Below are positions 44,488 through 53,698 of a stretch of 64,000 nucleotides of DNA, in pieces. The translations under genes and the position numbers were made by a program. Position 1 is the first letter of the stretch. Each line of letters opens with the position of its first letter. The notes beneath the pieces were generated by a model that was given only the letters and a program-made list of their open reading frames with translations, made no database searches and was not told the origin of the DNA. Origin of the DNA: Zoogloea sp. (GTDB lineage Bacteria > Pseudomonadota > Gammaproteobacteria > Burkholderiales > Rhodocyclaceae); assembly GCF_023150065.1 (NCBI RefSeq), contig NZ_JAKLLN010000010.1, positions 91,613 to 155,612 on the forward strand, written 5' to 3'.

Positions 44488-45213
44488 ATGTCTGTCCGCC
44501 TCGATCCCCGCCGAATTTCCAGCGCTGTCGTCCTTGCCGCCCTGAGTGAGGGCTGGCGGCAGCTGCGCCGCTGCCTGAAGCCGGCGGCCGGCTTTGCCGC
44601 CGTCTTCGTGCTGATCGGGCTGCTGATCTTTGCGGCGCTGCTCCGGCTTGACCTGGCCCAGATGATGCTGCCCTTTACGGGGGGCTTCCTGCTGGTGGGG
44701 CCGGCCGTGCTCAGTGGCTTCATTGCCCTGCGGCGGGCGCGGGAAAAAGGGGCGCGCCCGGGCATGCGGGACGTGCTGGAAGCCTTTCGCAGGGCGCCCC
44801 GGGGCCTGTGGGTGGTGGCCGGGGTGTGTGCGCTGCTGTTCCTTATCTGGATCTCCGACGCAGCCACGGTGTACAGTTTCATGATCGGCGTCGGCACGGC
44901 GCCGGAGGCCGGGCAGGTGCTGCGCTTTCATGCCTTCACCGGGGTGATGGGCGCGGTGCTGGCCTTCATCGTGTTCTGCATCTCGGCGTTCTCGGTGCCG
45001 CTGCTGTTCGATCGCAGGGCCAACCTGGTCCAGGCGGTCAGTGCCAGCGTGAAGGCCGTGTTTGCCAATTTCGGGGCGATGCTGGTGTGGGGCCTGGTGC
45101 TGGCCGTGGCGGTGATCGCCACCATCCTGTGCCCGCCGCTGCTGCTGTTGAGTCTGCCCTGTCTCGCCTTTGCCAGTGATCTGATTTATCTTGAAATCTT
45201 TCCGCCGGACTGA
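44488..45213 (+). CDS. DUF2189-family integral membrane protein
   Basis: A 241-residue inner-membrane protein with about six hydrophobic segments. The features that place it in DUF2189 are the helical ALSEGWRQLRRCLKPAAGF start, PFTGGFLLVGPAVLSGFIALRRAREKG after the first membrane segment, and FCISAFSVPLLFDRR in the second half. Function is unknown for the family. The start at 44488 has CAGGA upstream; earlier in-frame codons lie in the fdhE-side hairpin. The next gene, msrA, begins 36 bases downstream, so a small operon with msrA and the FKBP gene is possible. Confidence 0.85.
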   Translation: MSVRLDPRRISSAVVLAALSEGWRQLRRCLKPAAGFAAVFVLIGLLIFAALLRLDLAQMMLPFTGGFLLVGPAVLSGFIALRRAREKGARPGMRDVLEAFRRAPRGLWVVAGVCALLFLIWISDAATVYSFMIGVGTAPEAGQVLRFHAFTGVMGAVLAFIVFCISAFSVPLLFDRRANLVQAVSASVKAVFANFGAMLVWGLVLAVAVIATILCPPLLLLSLPCLAFASDLIYLEIFPPD

Positions 45214-45249
45214 GGTCTGCCGGATATCTCCCACTTGTTCAGGACAGTC

Positions 45250-45804
45250 ATGGCAGAGAATCTTCCGACAACCGAGGTGGCCATTCTTGCGGGCGGCTGC
45301 TTCTGGTGCCTCGAAGCAGTGTATCTGGGCGCCGAGGGCGTCCATGGCGTCACCTCCGGCTACATCGGCGGCCACCTGGATGCGCCCACTTACGAGCGCA
45401 TCTGCGATGGCGACACCGGCCATGCCGAGGCGGTGCGCATCGAGTTCGACCCGGCGGTGATCGGCTTTGCCGACCTGCTCGACATCTTCTTCGCCATCCA
45501 CGACCCAACGACGCCCAACCGTCAGGGCAATGATGTGGGTACCCAGTACCGCTCGGCGATCTTCACCACCACCCCCGAACAGGAAACCCTGGCCCGGCAG
45601 GCGGTGGCGGTGCTGGAACGAGAGGGCGTCTTCCGGGCCCCGATCGTCACCGAGATCCTGGCTGCGCCCCGTTTCTGGCCGGCGGAGCCCTATCACCACG
45701 ACTACTTCAGCCGCAACGGGCACCAGCCCTACTGCCAGTATGTGGTGGCGCCCAAGGTGGCCAAGTTCCGCAGCAAGTTCGCCAAGCGGGTGAAGGCCAC
45801 TTGA
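45250..45804 (+). CDS. msrA: Peptide methionine-S-sulfoxide reductase A
   Basis: A 184-residue repair enzyme that reduces the S-form of methionine sulfoxide in proteins. It has the catalytic motif GGCFWCLEAVY, GVTSGYIGGH, FFAIHDPTTPNRQGNDVGTQ and AEPYHHDYFSRNGHQPYC, which contains the probable recycling cysteine. Length and order are normal for the 180-residue class. The start at 45250 is preceded by AGGACA. No MsrB domain is fused. It lies between a DUF2189 protein and an FKBP-type isomerase on the plus strand. Confidence 0.96.
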   Translation: MAENLPTTEVAILAGGCFWCLEAVYLGAEGVHGVTSGYIGGHLDAPTYERICDGDTGHAEAVRIEFDPAVIGFADLLDIFFAIHDPTTPNRQGNDVGTQYRSAIFTTTPEQETLARQAVAVLEREGVFRAPIVTEILAAPRFWPAEPYHHDYFSRNGHQPYCQYVVAPKVAKFRSKFAKRVKAT

Positions 45805-45839
45805 AATAGAATCCGGCGGTCTTTCACAAGGAGCATTCC

Positions 45840-46184
45840 ATGACCCAAACCACCACGGCGAGCGGCCTCGTCATCGAAGACCTGGAAGTTGGCACCGGCC
45901 CCGAGGCCACGGTTGGTCAGCACGTCCAGGTGCATTACACCGGCTGGCTCACCGACGGCAAGAAATTCGATTCCAGCAAGGATCGCAACGACCCCTTCGT
46001 CTTTCCCCTGGGCGCACGCCACGTGATCTCGGGCTGGGATGAGGGTGTGCAGGGCATGAAGGTGGGCGGCCGCCGCAAGCTGACCATTCCGCCGAACCTG
46101 GGCTACGGTGCCCGTGGCGCCGGTGGCGTGATCCCCCCGAACGCCACCCTGGTGTTTGAAGTGGAGCTGCTGGCCGTCAAGTGA
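45840..46184 (+). CDS. FKBP-type peptidyl-prolyl cis-trans isomerase
   Basis: A 114-residue single-domain FKBP. It has the family signatures [51 protein letters not shown] and [20 protein letters not shown], which form the isomerase active site. There is no signal peptide or dimerisation domain, so it is a cytoplasmic FKBP12-like enzyme. It starts after AAGGAG at about 45828 and ends just before a strong bidirectional terminator shared with convergent hisC. Confidence 0.95.
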   Translation: MTQTTTASGLVIEDLEVGTGPEATVGQHVQVHYTGWLTDGKKFDSSKDRNDPFVFPLGARHVISGWDEGVQGMKVGGRRKLTIPPNLGYGARGAGGVIPPNATLVFEVELLAVK

Positions 46185-46199
46185 TGCCGGCCTGAGCAC

Positions 46200-46229
46200 A
46201 AAAAAGGGCGCCTGCGGGCGCCCTTTTTT
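46200..46229. terminator. Strong bidirectional Rho-independent terminator
   Basis: The arms AAAAAAGGGCGCC and GGCGCCCTTTTTT pair perfectly over 13 bases around a TGCG loop, with A and T runs on both sides. It serves the convergent FKBP gene (plus) and hisC (minus). Confidence 0.95.
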
Positions 46230-46247
46230 GTCTGCGTGCAGCGGGGT

Positions 46248-47339
46248 TCAGGCCAGGATGTCCTTCAGGGCGTCCACCAGCAGCGCGCACTGGGCGTCGG
46301 TGCCGACGGTGATGCGCAGGAACTGCTCGATGCGTGCGGCCTTGAAGTGGCGCACGATGATGCTGCGCTCCCGCAGGGCGGCCGCCAGCGCGGCGGCGTC
46401 CCGGGTCGGGTGGCGGGCGAAGACGAAATTGGCGGCCGACGGGAGCACCTCGAAGCCCAGGCCACTGAGGCTGGCCGACAGGGCGTTGCGGCTGGCGATG
46501 ACCTGGCGCCGGGTAGTGTGGAACCAGGCCTCGTCGTCCATGGCGGCGCTGGCGCCCACCAGGGCCAGGCGGTCGAGGGGGTAGGAGTTGAAGCTGTCCT
46601 TGACCCGGGTGAGTGCCTGGATGAGCTCGGGCTGCCCGATGGCAAAACCCACCCGCAGACCGGCCAGGGAGCGGGATTTTGAGAGGGTCTGGGTGACCAG
46701 GATGTTGGGGTGGCGGCGGATGAGGGCCACCGCGGTGGGGATCACGTCCAGCCCGCCGAAATCCACGTAGGCCTCGTCGATGACGATGGGGGCATCGGGC
46801 AGCGCGGTGGCGACGCGGGCGATGTCGGCCAGTGGCAGCAGCCGGCCGGTGGGGGCGTTGGGGTTGGGGAAGATCACCGCGCCGACCCGGTCGGCGCCCC
46901 GTGCGATGTAGTCGTCCACCTGGATGGCGAACTGGGCATCCAGGGGCACCGCTTCGAAATCGATGTCGTAGAGCCCGCAGTAGACCGGGTAGAAGCTGTA
47001 GGTGATGTCCGGGAAGAGCAGGGGCGCGTCGTGCTTGAGCAGGGCCTGGAAGGTGTGGGCCAACACCTCGTCCGAGCTGTTGCCTACAAAAACCCAGTCG
47101 TCCGGCACATCGAAGTGGCGTGCCACCGCGGCCTTGAGCTGGGCGCCGGTGGGGTCGGAGTAGAGCTTGAGGCGGTCGCCGTCCTCACCCAGTTCGGCGC
47201 GGATGGCCTCGACGACCCTCGGGCTGGGCGGGTAGGGGTTCTCGTTGGTGTTGAGCTTGACCAGCTTGGCGAGCTTGGGCTGCTCGCCCGGCACATAGGG
47301 GGTCAGGTCGTGGACGACGGGGCTCCAGAAGCGGCTCAT
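46248..47339 (-). CDS. hisC: Histidinol-phosphate aminotransferase
   Basis: A 363-residue PLP enzyme (class II aminotransferase). It has [15 protein letters not shown] at the N-terminus, [33 protein letters not shown] and the PLP-lysine motif [18 protein letters not shown]. The C-terminal arginine for substrate phosphate lies in QFLRITVGT. The start at 47339 ([15 protein letters not shown]) was preferred over 47372. It converts imidazole-acetol phosphate to histidinol phosphate. It is divergent from hisB with 108 bases between starts, so the his pathway is expressed from both sides of this gap. Confidence 0.96.
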   Translation of the reverse strand: MSRFWSPVVHDLTPYVPGEQPKLAKLVKLNTNENPYPPSPRVVEAIRAELGEDGDRLKLYSDPTGAQLKAAVARHFDVPDDWVFVGNSSDEVLAHTFQALLKHDAPLLFPDITYSFYPVYCGLYDIDFEAVPLDAQFAIQVDDYIARGADRVGAVIFPNPNAPTGRLLPLADIARVATALPDAPIVIDEAYVDFGGLDVIPTAVALIRRHPNILVTQTLSKSRSLAGLRVGFAIGQPELIQALTRVKDSFNSYPLDRLALVGASAAMDDEAWFHTTRRQVIASRNALSASLSGLGFEVLPSAANFVFARHPTRDAAALAAALRERSIIVRHFKAARIEQFLRITVGTDAQCALLVDALKDILA

Positions 47340-47447
47340 GGCAAATCTGCTCGGCGGCGCGTGGCGCCGCAAGGGACGATAAAAACGCTAGATGCTATCA
47401 TGGCCCATTCGTTCCTCCGTTTTCACAGTTCTCCGGAAATCAGCGCA

Positions 47448-48035
47448 ATGCGGCAAGCCGAAATCTCCCGCGATACCCTCGAGACGAAGATCCGGGTCAG
47501 GCTCGACCTGGACGGCTCGGGCAAGAGCCAGCTCAACACCGGTATCGGTTTCTTCGACCACATGCTCGACCAGATCGCCCGCCATGGCTGCTTCGATATC
47601 GAGATCGAATGCGCCGGTGACCTGCACATTGATGGTCACCACACGGTCGAGGACGTGGGCATCGCCCTGGGCCAGGCCTTTGCGAAGGCTGTCGGCGATA
47701 AAAAGGGTCTGACCCGCTACGGCCATGCCTACGTGCCCCTGGATGAGGCGCTGTCCCGCGTGGTGGTGGATCTGTCCGGCCGGCCCGGCCTGGAGTTCGA
47801 CATTCCCTTCTCCGCCGGCATGATCGGAGCTCTCGACACCCAGCTGGTGTACGAGTTCTTTCAGGGCTTCGTCAATCACGCCCTGGTGTCCCTGCACATC
47901 GACAACCTGAAGGGCCGCAACGCCCATCACCAGTGTGAGACCGCCTTCAAGGCCTTCGGCCGTGCCCTGCGCATGGCGACGACGCCCGATCCGCGCCAGG
48001 CCGGTGTGATTCCTTCCACCAAGGGGGCGCTATGA
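47448..48035 (+). CDS. hisB: Imidazoleglycerol-phosphate dehydratase
   Basis: A 195-residue monofunctional enzyme (no HisN phosphatase domain). Metal-binding motifs are [21 protein letters not shown] and the second set [16 protein letters not shown]. It also has [15 protein letters not shown] and [10 protein letters not shown]. The start at 47448 gives the common bacterial length; a longer frame starting at 47400 has no conserved residues. It heads hisB-H-A-F-I-E and overlaps hisH by ATGA. Confidence 0.96.
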   Translation: MRQAEISRDTLETKIRVRLDLDGSGKSQLNTGIGFFDHMLDQIARHGCFDIEIECAGDLHIDGHHTVEDVGIALGQAFAKAVGDKKGLTRYGHAYVPLDEALSRVVVDLSGRPGLEFDIPFSAGMIGALDTQLVYEFFQGFVNHALVSLHIDNLKGRNAHHQCETAFKAFGRALRMATTPDPRQAGVIPSTKGAL

Positions 48036-48670
48036 GCCGGGTCGCGATCATCGATTACGGCATGGGCAACCTGCGTTCGGTGGCCAAGGCCATCGAACAT
48101 GTGGCCACCTCCGACACCGTGGTGGTCACTGCCGACCCGGCCGAGGTGTTGTCGGCTGACCGCGTGGTCTTCCCCGGCCAGGGCGCGATGCCCGACTGCA
48201 TGCGCGAGCTCGACGCCCGTGGCCTGCGTCCGGCGGTGCTGGAAGCCGCGCGCAACAAGCCCTTCCTGGGGATCTGCATCGGTCAGCAGATGCTCTTCGA
48301 GCACAGCGAGGAGGGCAACGTGCCCGGCCTGGGCATCTTCAAGGGCGAAGTCCGGCGTTTTCCTGCCGAGCGCATGGTGGCCGCCGACGGCTCCCGCCTG
48401 AAGGTGCCGCACATGGGCTGGAACGAGGTGTGGCACAAGCAGGCCCACCCCCTGTGGGCCGGCATCGACGACGGCGCCCGTTTCTACTATGTGCACAGTT
48501 ATTACGTGGACCCGGCCGACCCCGCCATCGTGGCGGCCTCCACCGATTACGGCATCCCCTTTACCGGGGCGGTAGCGCAGGCTAATATCTTCGCCATCCA
48601 ATTCCACCCGGAAAAGAGCGCGCAAGCGGGCCTGCAACTCCTGTCGAACTTCATGTCCTGGAAGCCCTGA
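48032..48670 (+). CDS. hisH: Imidazole glycerol phosphate synthase, glutamine amidotransferase subunit
   Basis: A 212-residue class I amidotransferase. It has [29 protein letters not shown], the nucleophile Cys in [12 protein letters not shown] and the catalytic His/Glu in QFHPEKSA. It makes ammonia for HisF. The start overlaps the hisB stop (ATGA). Fifty-four bases lie between it and hisA, with no regulatory element visible. Confidence 0.96.
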   Translation: MSRVAIIDYGMGNLRSVAKAIEHVATSDTVVVTADPAEVLSADRVVFPGQGAMPDCMRELDARGLRPAVLEAARNKPFLGICIGQQMLFEHSEEGNVPGLGIFKGEVRRFPAERMVAADGSRLKVPHMGWNEVWHKQAHPLWAGIDDGARFYYVHSYYVDPADPAIVAASTDYGIPFTGAVAQANIFAIQFHPEKSAQAGLQLLSNFMSWKP

Positions 48671-48724
48671 AGCCGTTCCTTTTCATCCCGTCGCCTCGTT
48701 TCAACTCCTCTACCGCCCTCTCCT

Positions 48725-49474
48725 ATGCTGCTGATTCCCGCTATCGACCTCAAGGACGGTCACTGCGTGCGCCTGAAACAAGGCGAAATGGACGCCGCCA
48801 CGGTCTTCTCCGAAGACCCCGGTGCGATGGCCCGACACTGGATCGACCAGGGCGCCCGGCGCCTGCATCTCGTTGATCTGAATGGCGCCTTTGCCGGCAA
48901 GCCGAAGAACGGCGCCGCCATCAAGGCCATCCTTGACGAAGTGGGCGAAGAGATCCCCGTGCAACTGGGTGGCGGTATCCGTGACCTCGACACCATCGAG
49001 CGTTATCTGGACGCCGGCCTTACCTACGTCATCATCGGCACCGCGGCGGTCAAGAACCCGGGCTTCCTGCATGACGCCTGCAGCGCTTTCCCCGGCCACA
49101 TCATCGTCGGTCTGGATGCCAAGGATGGCAAGGTGGCTGTGGACGGCTGGTCCAAGCTGACCGGCCACGACGTGGTCGACCTGGCGAAGAAGTTCGAGGA
49201 TTACGGCGTCGAAGGCGTGATCTACACCGACATCGGCCGCGACGGCATGCTCTCCGGCGTCAACGTCGAAGCCACCGTCCGCCTGGCCCAGGCTCTGCGC
49301 ATCCCGGTCATCGCCAGTGGTGGCATCGCCGCCATCGGTGATGTGGAGGCCCTCTGCGCCGTCGAGGCCGAAGGCATTACGGGCGCCATCACCGGCCGTG
49401 CCATTTACGAGGGTACCCTCGACTTCGCTGCCGCCCAAGCGCGGGCCGACGAGCTTTCCGACTCCGACGACTGA
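48725..49474 (+). CDS. hisA: ProFAR isomerase
   Basis: A 249-residue TIM-barrel isomerase (1-(5-phosphoribosyl)-5-[(5-phosphoribosylamino)methylideneamino] imidazole-4-carboxamide isomerase). It has the N-terminal catalytic Asp in [15 protein letters not shown], the [15 protein letters not shown] phosphate loop, VDGW, the second catalytic Asp in [14 protein letters not shown], and [16 protein letters not shown]. The half-barrel duplication shared with HisF is clear. Seven bases separate it from hisF. Confidence 0.96.
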   Translation: MLLIPAIDLKDGHCVRLKQGEMDAATVFSEDPGAMARHWIDQGARRLHLVDLNGAFAGKPKNGAAIKAILDEVGEEIPVQLGGGIRDLDTIERYLDAGLTYVIIGTAAVKNPGFLHDACSAFPGHIIVGLDAKDGKVAVDGWSKLTGHDVVDLAKKFEDYGVEGVIYTDIGRDGMLSGVNVEATVRLAQALRIPVIASGGIAAIGDVEALCAVEAEGITGAITGRAIYEGTLDFAAAQARADELSDSDD

Positions 49475-49481
49475 TCCCTTC

Positions 49482-50240
49482 ATGCTCGCCAAGCGCATCA
49501 TTCCCTGCCTCGACGTCAGCGCAGGCCGCGTCGTCAAGGGCGTCAATTTCGTCGAACTGCGGGATGCCGGTGATCCGGTCGAAGTTGCCCGCCGCTACGA
49601 CGAGCAGGGCGCCGACGAGATCACCTTTCTCGACATCACCGCCAGCTCCGACGACCGCAACATCATCCTCCACGTGGTCGAGCAGGTGGCTGAGCAGGTC
49701 TTCATCCCGCTCACCGTCGGTGGTGGCGTACGCACTGTCGATGACGTGCGGCGCCTGCTCAACGCCGGGGCCGACAAGGTCAGCATCAACACCGCCGCGG
49801 TGAACAACCCCCAGGTGGTGGCCGACGCCTCCGGCAAGGTGGGCAGTCAGTGCATCGTCGTTGCCATCGACGCCAAGCAGGTGGCCCCCGGCAAGTGGGA
49901 GGTCTTCACCCATGGCGGGCGCAACCGCACCGGCCTCGACGCCATCGAATGGGCCCGCAAGGTCGAGTCCCTCGGTGCCGGCGAGATCCTGCTTACCAGC
50001 ATGGACCGGGATGGCACCAAGAACGGTTTTGACCTGGGCCTGACCCGCGCCGTCTCCGACGCCGTGGCCATCCCCGTGATTGCCAGCGGTGGTGTGGGCA
50101 GCCTTGAGCACCTGGCCGACGGCGTCACGCAGGGCCGCGCCGACGCTGTTTTGGCCGCCAGCATCTTCCACTTCGGCGAGCACACCGTCCGCGAAGCCAA
50201 GGAGCTGATGCGGGCCCGGGGCATCGAGGTGCGCCTGTGA
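49482..50240 (+). CDS. hisF: Imidazole glycerol phosphate synthase, cyclase subunit
   Basis: A 252-residue TIM-barrel that takes ammonia from HisH to form imidazole glycerol phosphate and AICAR. It has [18 protein letters not shown] with the catalytic Asp, [26 protein letters not shown], the second catalytic Asp in [13 protein letters not shown], and [13 protein letters not shown]. The start at 49482 ([11 protein letters not shown]) matches the family. The stop overlaps the GTG start of hisI as GTGA. Confidence 0.97.
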   Translation: MLAKRIIPCLDVSAGRVVKGVNFVELRDAGDPVEVARRYDEQGADEITFLDITASSDDRNIILHVVEQVAEQVFIPLTVGGGVRTVDDVRRLLNAGADKVSINTAAVNNPQVVADASGKVGSQCIVVAIDAKQVAPGKWEVFTHGGRNRTGLDAIEWARKVESLGAGEILLTSMDRDGTKNGFDLGLTRAVSDAVAIPVIASGGVGSLEHLADGVTQGRADAVLAASIFHFGEHTVREAKELMRARGIEVRL

Positions 50241-50641
50241 GCGCCGCGCCGAAGGATGCTGCCTGGCTGGACGAGCTGCTCTGGGACAAGGACGGCCTGA
50301 TTCCGGCCATCGCCCAGGACGCCGCCACCGGCGACGTGCTGATGTTCGCCTGGATGAATCGTGATGCCCTGGCACGAACGGTTGAAACAGGCGAGGCGGT
50401 ATATTTCTCGCGTTCCCGCGGCAAGCTGTGGCACAAGGGCGAAGAGTCCGGCCACACCCAGAAGGTCCGCGAGATCCGCATCGATTGTGACAACGACGTG
50501 GTGCTTCTGAAGATCGAGCAGGTGGGCGGGATCGCCTGCCATACCGGGCGACGCAGCTGCTTCTTCCAGAAATACCTCTCTGACGGCCGCTGGGCGGCGG
50601 TCGACCCGGTTCTCAAAGACCCGAAGGAAATCTACAAATGA
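50237..50641 (+). CDS. hisI: Phosphoribosyl-AMP cyclohydrolase
   Basis: A 134-residue zinc/magnesium enzyme. It has [47 protein letters not shown] (Mg-binding Asp/Cys set) and the zinc-binding [11 protein letters not shown]. It is separate from HisE, as usual in betaproteobacteria. The GTG start is inferred from the GTGA overlap with hisF; the ATG of hisE overlaps its stop. Confidence 0.96.
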   Translation: MSAAPKDAAWLDELLWDKDGLIPAIAQDAATGDVLMFAWMNRDALARTVETGEAVYFSRSRGKLWHKGEESGHTQKVREIRIDCDNDVVLLKIEQVGGIACHTGRRSCFFQKYLSDGRWAAVDPVLKDPKEIYK

Positions 50642-50964
50642 TCGATATCGAAGTGCTCCACCGCGTGTCCGAGACCCTTGCCTCGCGCAAGGATGCCGAC
50701 CCCGAGTCGTCCTATGTGTCCGGCCTGTTCCACAAGGGCACCGACGCGATCTGCAAGAAGGTCGCCGAGGAAGCCGCCGAGACCATCATGGCCGCCAAGG
50801 ACAAGGATCTGCTCCACGTGGTCTGGGAAGTCACCGACGTGTGGTTCCATACCCTGGTCCTGCTGCACCACTTCGGCCTGTCGGTGGACGACGTGCTCGC
50901 CGAGTTCCGCCGCCGTGAAGGCGTGTCGGGCATCGACGAGAAGAAGTCGCGGACTGCGGTTTAA
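50638..50964 (+). CDS. hisE: Phosphoribosyl-ATP pyrophosphatase
   Basis: A 108-residue all-helical MazG-like pyrophosphatase. It has [14 protein letters not shown], the metal-binding [14 protein letters not shown] motif (EExxE) and [17 protein letters not shown] with the second acidic set. It performs the second step of histidine synthesis. It overlaps hisI by ATGA and is followed 12 bases later by a HIT protein. Confidence 0.96.
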   Translation: MIDIEVLHRVSETLASRKDADPESSYVSGLFHKGTDAICKKVAEEAAETIMAAKDKDLLHVVWEVTDVWFHTLVLLHHFGLSVDDVLAEFRRREGVSGIDEKKSRTAV

Positions 50965-50976
50965 GGAAATACGCCG

Positions 50977-51324
50977 ATGCAGGATTGTCTGTTCTGCCGT
51001 ATAGGTCGGGGTGAGATTCCCGCGAGCAAGGTGTACGATGATGAGCTCGTGATGGCCTTCAAGGACATCCAGCCCCAGCGTCCGGTCCACATACTGGTCA
51101 TTCCCAAGAAGCACATCACTTCACTGGCCGAGGCCACCGAAGCCGATACCGAGGTGCTGGGGAGGATGCTGGTGGTTGCGAACCGGATTGCCGTCGATCA
51201 AGGCAGCACCGGAGGCTTTCGGTCCATCATCAACACCGGCCACATTGGCGGGCAGGAAGTCATGCATGTGCACATGCACATCGTAGGCGGGCAGGAGCCG
51301 GTCGGGCCGATGCTTAAACGGTAG
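50977..51324 (+). CDS. HIT-family nucleotide hydrolase (HinT-like)
   Basis: A 115-residue histidine-triad protein. It has CLFCRIGRGEIPASKVYDD, FKDIQPQRPVHILVIPKKHI, and the catalytic triad HVHMHIVGG. HinT enzymes cleave adenosine phosphoramidates; the cellular role is housekeeping and not settled. It lies between hisE and tatA, the standard place in the betaproteobacterial his-tat cluster. Confidence 0.94.
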   Translation: MQDCLFCRIGRGEIPASKVYDDELVMAFKDIQPQRPVHILVIPKKHITSLAEATEADTEVLGRMLVVANRIAVDQGSTGGFRSIINTGHIGGQEVMHVHMHIVGGQEPVGPMLKR

Positions 51325-51340
51325 TATCAAGGAGATTTGA

Positions 51341-51565
51341 ATGGGTTCCTTCAGCATTTGGCACTGGCTGATCGTATTGGTGATCGTGATGCTGGTGTTC
51401 GGCACCAAGAAGCTGCGCAACATCGGGCAGGATCTGGGCGGTGCGGTGAAAGGCTTCAAGGACGGCATGAAAGAGGCCGATCAGGGCGGTGACGCCAGTC
51501 AGAAGATTACCAGCGGCAACGGCCAGACCATCGACGCCGAAGCCCGGGAAAAGAACAAGTCCTGA
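51341..51565 (+). CDS. tatA: Twin-arginine translocase subunit TatA
   Basis: A 74-residue protein with one N-terminal membrane helix ([20 protein letters not shown]) followed by an amphipathic helix ([20 protein letters not shown]) and a short polar tail. TatA oligomerises to form the conducting part of the Tat system for folded proteins. It is 16 bases after the HIT gene, with AAGGAG just upstream. A terminator-like hairpin with a T-run sits between it and tatB. Confidence 0.96.
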   Translation: MGSFSIWHWLIVLVIVMLVFGTKKLRNIGQDLGGAVKGFKDGMKEADQGGDASQKITSGNGQTIDAEAREKNKS

Positions 51566-51592
51566 TCCCGGACCCGCGGCAGGCGCGGAAGG

Positions 51593-51613
51593 GGGGCAGG
51601 TTTGCCCCTTTTT
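51593..51613 (+). terminator. Rho-independent terminator-like hairpin between tatA and tatB
   Basis: The arms GGGGCA and TGCCCC enclose GGTT and are followed by five T (51609-51613). It lies 28 bases after the tatA stop. Because tatB and tatC follow on the same strand, it may be a partial terminator that makes tatA mRNA more abundant than tatBC. Confidence 0.65.
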
Positions 51614-51663
51614 CGTTTCTGCCGCCCCGCCGTTCCGGCGTATTTCAACTTTAGGCGAAGCGG

Positions 51664-52200
51664 ATGTTCGACATCGGTTTTTCGGAGCTCATGGTCATCG
51701 GGATCGTGGCACTGCTCGTGCTCGGTCCGGAGCGGCTGCCCAAGGTGGCGCGTACCACCGGGCACCTGCTGGGCCGCCTTCAGCGTTACGTGTCCGACGT
51801 GAAGTCGGACATCAACCGGGAGATGCAGCTCGACGAGCTGAAAAAGCTCCAGGAGGAGGCGCGCACGGCGGCGATGAATTTCGAGGGTACCGTGCGCAGC
51901 GAGGTGGCGAGCGTCGAAGGGGGTTTGTCTTCGTCGCTGCAGTCGGCCTCCTCGGCGGTGGCGGATCTGGAGAACAGCATCCGCAACCCGGCTGGTGAGC
52001 CCCAGGCTGCCACCGCGGACGCCGAGCACTCGGCCGCCCTCGACCGGCAGCTCGCAGAGGCTGACAGCCATGCCGGCCCGCCGGCCTTCGGCGAGGCCCA
52101 GTCCGCCCCTGAAGCCGCTCCCCAAGCCGCGGTACCGGATTCCCAGCTGGGCCTGAATTTCGATGCACCGGCGCCTGAAGCCCGGAAGACTCCCTCATGA
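51664..52200 (+). CDS. tatB: Twin-arginine translocase subunit TatB
   Basis: A 178-residue protein. Its membrane helix starts MFDIGFSELMVIGIVALLVL and is followed by GPERLPKVARTTGHLLGRLQ, the TatB hallmark. A long amphipathic/coiled segment (about 45-110) and a Pro/Ala-rich acidic tail follow. TatB works with TatC in the substrate receptor. The tail is variable in the family. The stop overlaps the tatC start as ATGA. Confidence 0.95.
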   Translation: MFDIGFSELMVIGIVALLVLGPERLPKVARTTGHLLGRLQRYVSDVKSDINREMQLDELKKLQEEARTAAMNFEGTVRSEVASVEGGLSSSLQSASSAVADLENSIRNPAGEPQAATADAEHSAALDRQLAEADSHAGPPAFGEAQSAPEAAPQAAVPDSQLGLNFDAPAPEARKTPS

Positions 52201-52934
52201 GCGCCCAGGAAGACACCTTCATCTCCCATCTGGTCGAGCTGCGTGACCGCCTGCTGCGGGCGGTGGTGGCGGTGATCGTCATCTTTGCCGGGCTGATGCC
52301 CTGGGCGGGGGATATCTACGACATCCTGGCCCATCCGATGATGCAGGCCCTGCCCGAGGGTACGCGGATGATTGCCACCGGCGTGGTGACGCCCTTCTTC
52401 GTGCCCATGAAGGTCACCCTGATGGTGGCCTTCGTGATCGCCCTGCCTTATGTGCTGTACCAGGCCTGGTGCTTCATCTCCCCGGGGCTGTATGCCCACG
52501 AGAAGCGCCTCGGCCTGCCCCTGGTGGTGGGCAGTACAGTGCTGTTCCTGGCCGGCATGGCCTTTTGTTATTTCTTCGTGTTCGGGACGGTGTTCACCTT
52601 CATCGCCCAGTTCGCTCCCAAGAGCATCACCCCGGCGCCAGACATCGAACAGTACCTGTCTTTCGTGATGTCCATGTTCCTGGCCTTCGGCATCACCTTC
52701 GAAGTGCCGGTCATCGTGATCGTGCTGACCAAGCTGGGCATCGTCAATGTGGCCAAGCTGAAGGAGGCCCGGCCTTACGTGATCGTCGGCGCCTTCGTCA
52801 TCGCCGCCGTGGTCACACCGCCGGACGTGGTGTCCCAGCTGATGCTGGCAATCCCCATGTGCCTGCTCTACGAGCTGGGGATCTTCCTGGCGCGCTTCGT
52901 GACCACGACCCGGGTCGAATCCGTGACGGAGTGA
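52197..52934 (+). CDS. tatC: Twin-arginine translocase subunit TatC
   Basis: A 245-residue protein with six membrane helices. It has the conserved N-terminus (DTFISHLVELRDRLLRAV) that contacts the signal peptide, TPFFVPMKVTLMVAFVIALP, FISPGLYAHEKR with the key Glu, FGITFEVPVI, and ARPYVIVGAFVIAAVVTPPD. TatC recognises the twin-arginine motif. It ends the his-hinT-tat cluster, followed by a strong terminator. Confidence 0.97.
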   Translation: MSAQEDTFISHLVELRDRLLRAVVAVIVIFAGLMPWAGDIYDILAHPMMQALPEGTRMIATGVVTPFFVPMKVTLMVAFVIALPYVLYQAWCFISPGLYAHEKRLGLPLVVGSTVLFLAGMAFCYFFVFGTVFTFIAQFAPKSITPAPDIEQYLSFVMSMFLAFGITFEVPVIVIVLTKLGIVNVAKLKEARPYVIVGAFVIAAVVTPPDVVSQLMLAIPMCLLYELGIFLARFVTTTRVESVTE

Positions 52935-52953
52935 ACTGCTCCGTGACAGGACA

Positions 52954-52983
52954 AAAAAGGGGAGCCGGCTGGCTCCCCTTTTT
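52954..52983 (+). terminator. Rho-independent terminator after tatC
   Basis: The arms AAAAAGGGGAGCC and GGCTCCCCTTTTT pair perfectly over 13 bases around GGCT, 19 bases past the tatC stop. It marks the end of the conserved core region; the accessory island begins just after. Confidence 0.95.
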
Positions 52984-53073
52984 CATGAAGGTGGCAGGGG
53001 TCAGACGTTGAACAGGAAGTTCAGCCTTAAAAGTCCCGCTAATTATCTGCTTCGGCCTCTCCTCTTCCTGGTA

Positions 53074-53097
53074 TGTACCCGGTTTTGTACCCGGTCT
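53074..53097. repeat. Tandem 12-base repeat at the island edge
   Basis: TGTACCCGGTTT (53074-53085) is followed directly by TGTACCCGGTCT (53086-53097). Similar GTACC-type repeats are common near recombinase attachment sites. It lies between the tatC terminator and the resolvase stop, the left edge of the accessory region. An attachment-site role is a guess; the other end was not found. Confidence 0.35.
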
Positions 53098-53105
53098 TGT
53101 CGCCG

Positions 53106-53684
53106 CTATTCGGTATGCCGCGCCGCCAGGAGCGCGCAAGCCCGCTTCACGCTCGCCGCCGAAATCCCGAAGTGCTCCGCCGTCGCCTTGATGCTGGCGG
53201 AGTTCTCGGCACGCCAGGCGATCACGGCCGCATCGTCAATGCTCTTCGACCGCCCCAGGTGCTTGCCTTCGGCCTTGGCCCGTTCAAGCCCGGCGAGCTG
53301 GCGGGCCTTGATGTTTTCCCGCTCCAGCTCGGCCACCGCTGCCAGCATGGTGAGCATCAGCTTGCCCGCCGGCGTCGCCAGGTCGAAGCCTTCCCGCATG
53401 GATACCACGGACACACCCTTTGCCTTCAGGGCTTCGACGGTGTTCAGCACATCCAGGGTGTTCCGTCCTAGTCGATCAATGGCCGCCACCACAACGACGT
53501 CACCGTCCCGGACATAGGCAAGGAGGGCGCCCAGGCCCGCCCGCTGGGTCGCGGCCACCGTCCCGGAGACGCCATCATCTGAGAACCACTTGCCCACCGC
53601 GTAGCGGGCCGAGATGGTCCGGCGTTGGTTCTCACAGGTTTGATCGTCGGTGGAGACGCGGGTGTAGGCAACGATGGCAGACAT
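53106..53684 (-). CDS. Serine recombinase of the resolvase/invertase family
   Basis: A 192-residue small serine recombinase. It has AYTRVSTDDQTCENQ with the catalytic Ser, FSDDGVSGTVAATQRAGLGA, VVAAIDRLGRNTLDVLNT with the arginine motif, and MLTMLAAVAELERENIKARQ, followed by the long E helix. The C-terminal HTH is DDAAVIAWRAENSASIKATA and then GISAASVKRA. Size fits Tn3/plasmid resolvases (about 185-200). It reads away from a three-subsite repeat region at 53699-53813 that looks like its res site. Likely role is resolution of co-integrates or dimers, or inversion. No other recombinase gene is in the island. Confidence 0.93.
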   Translation of the reverse strand: MSAIVAYTRVSTDDQTCENQRRTISARYAVGKWFSDDGVSGTVAATQRAGLGALLAYVRDGDVVVVAAIDRLGRNTLDVLNTVEALKAKGVSVVSMREGFDLATPAGKLMLTMLAAVAELERENIKARQLAGLERAKAEGKHLGRSKSIDDAAVIAWRAENSASIKATAEHFGISAASVKRACALLAARHTE

Positions 53685-53698
53685 GACAGGCCTCTGTG

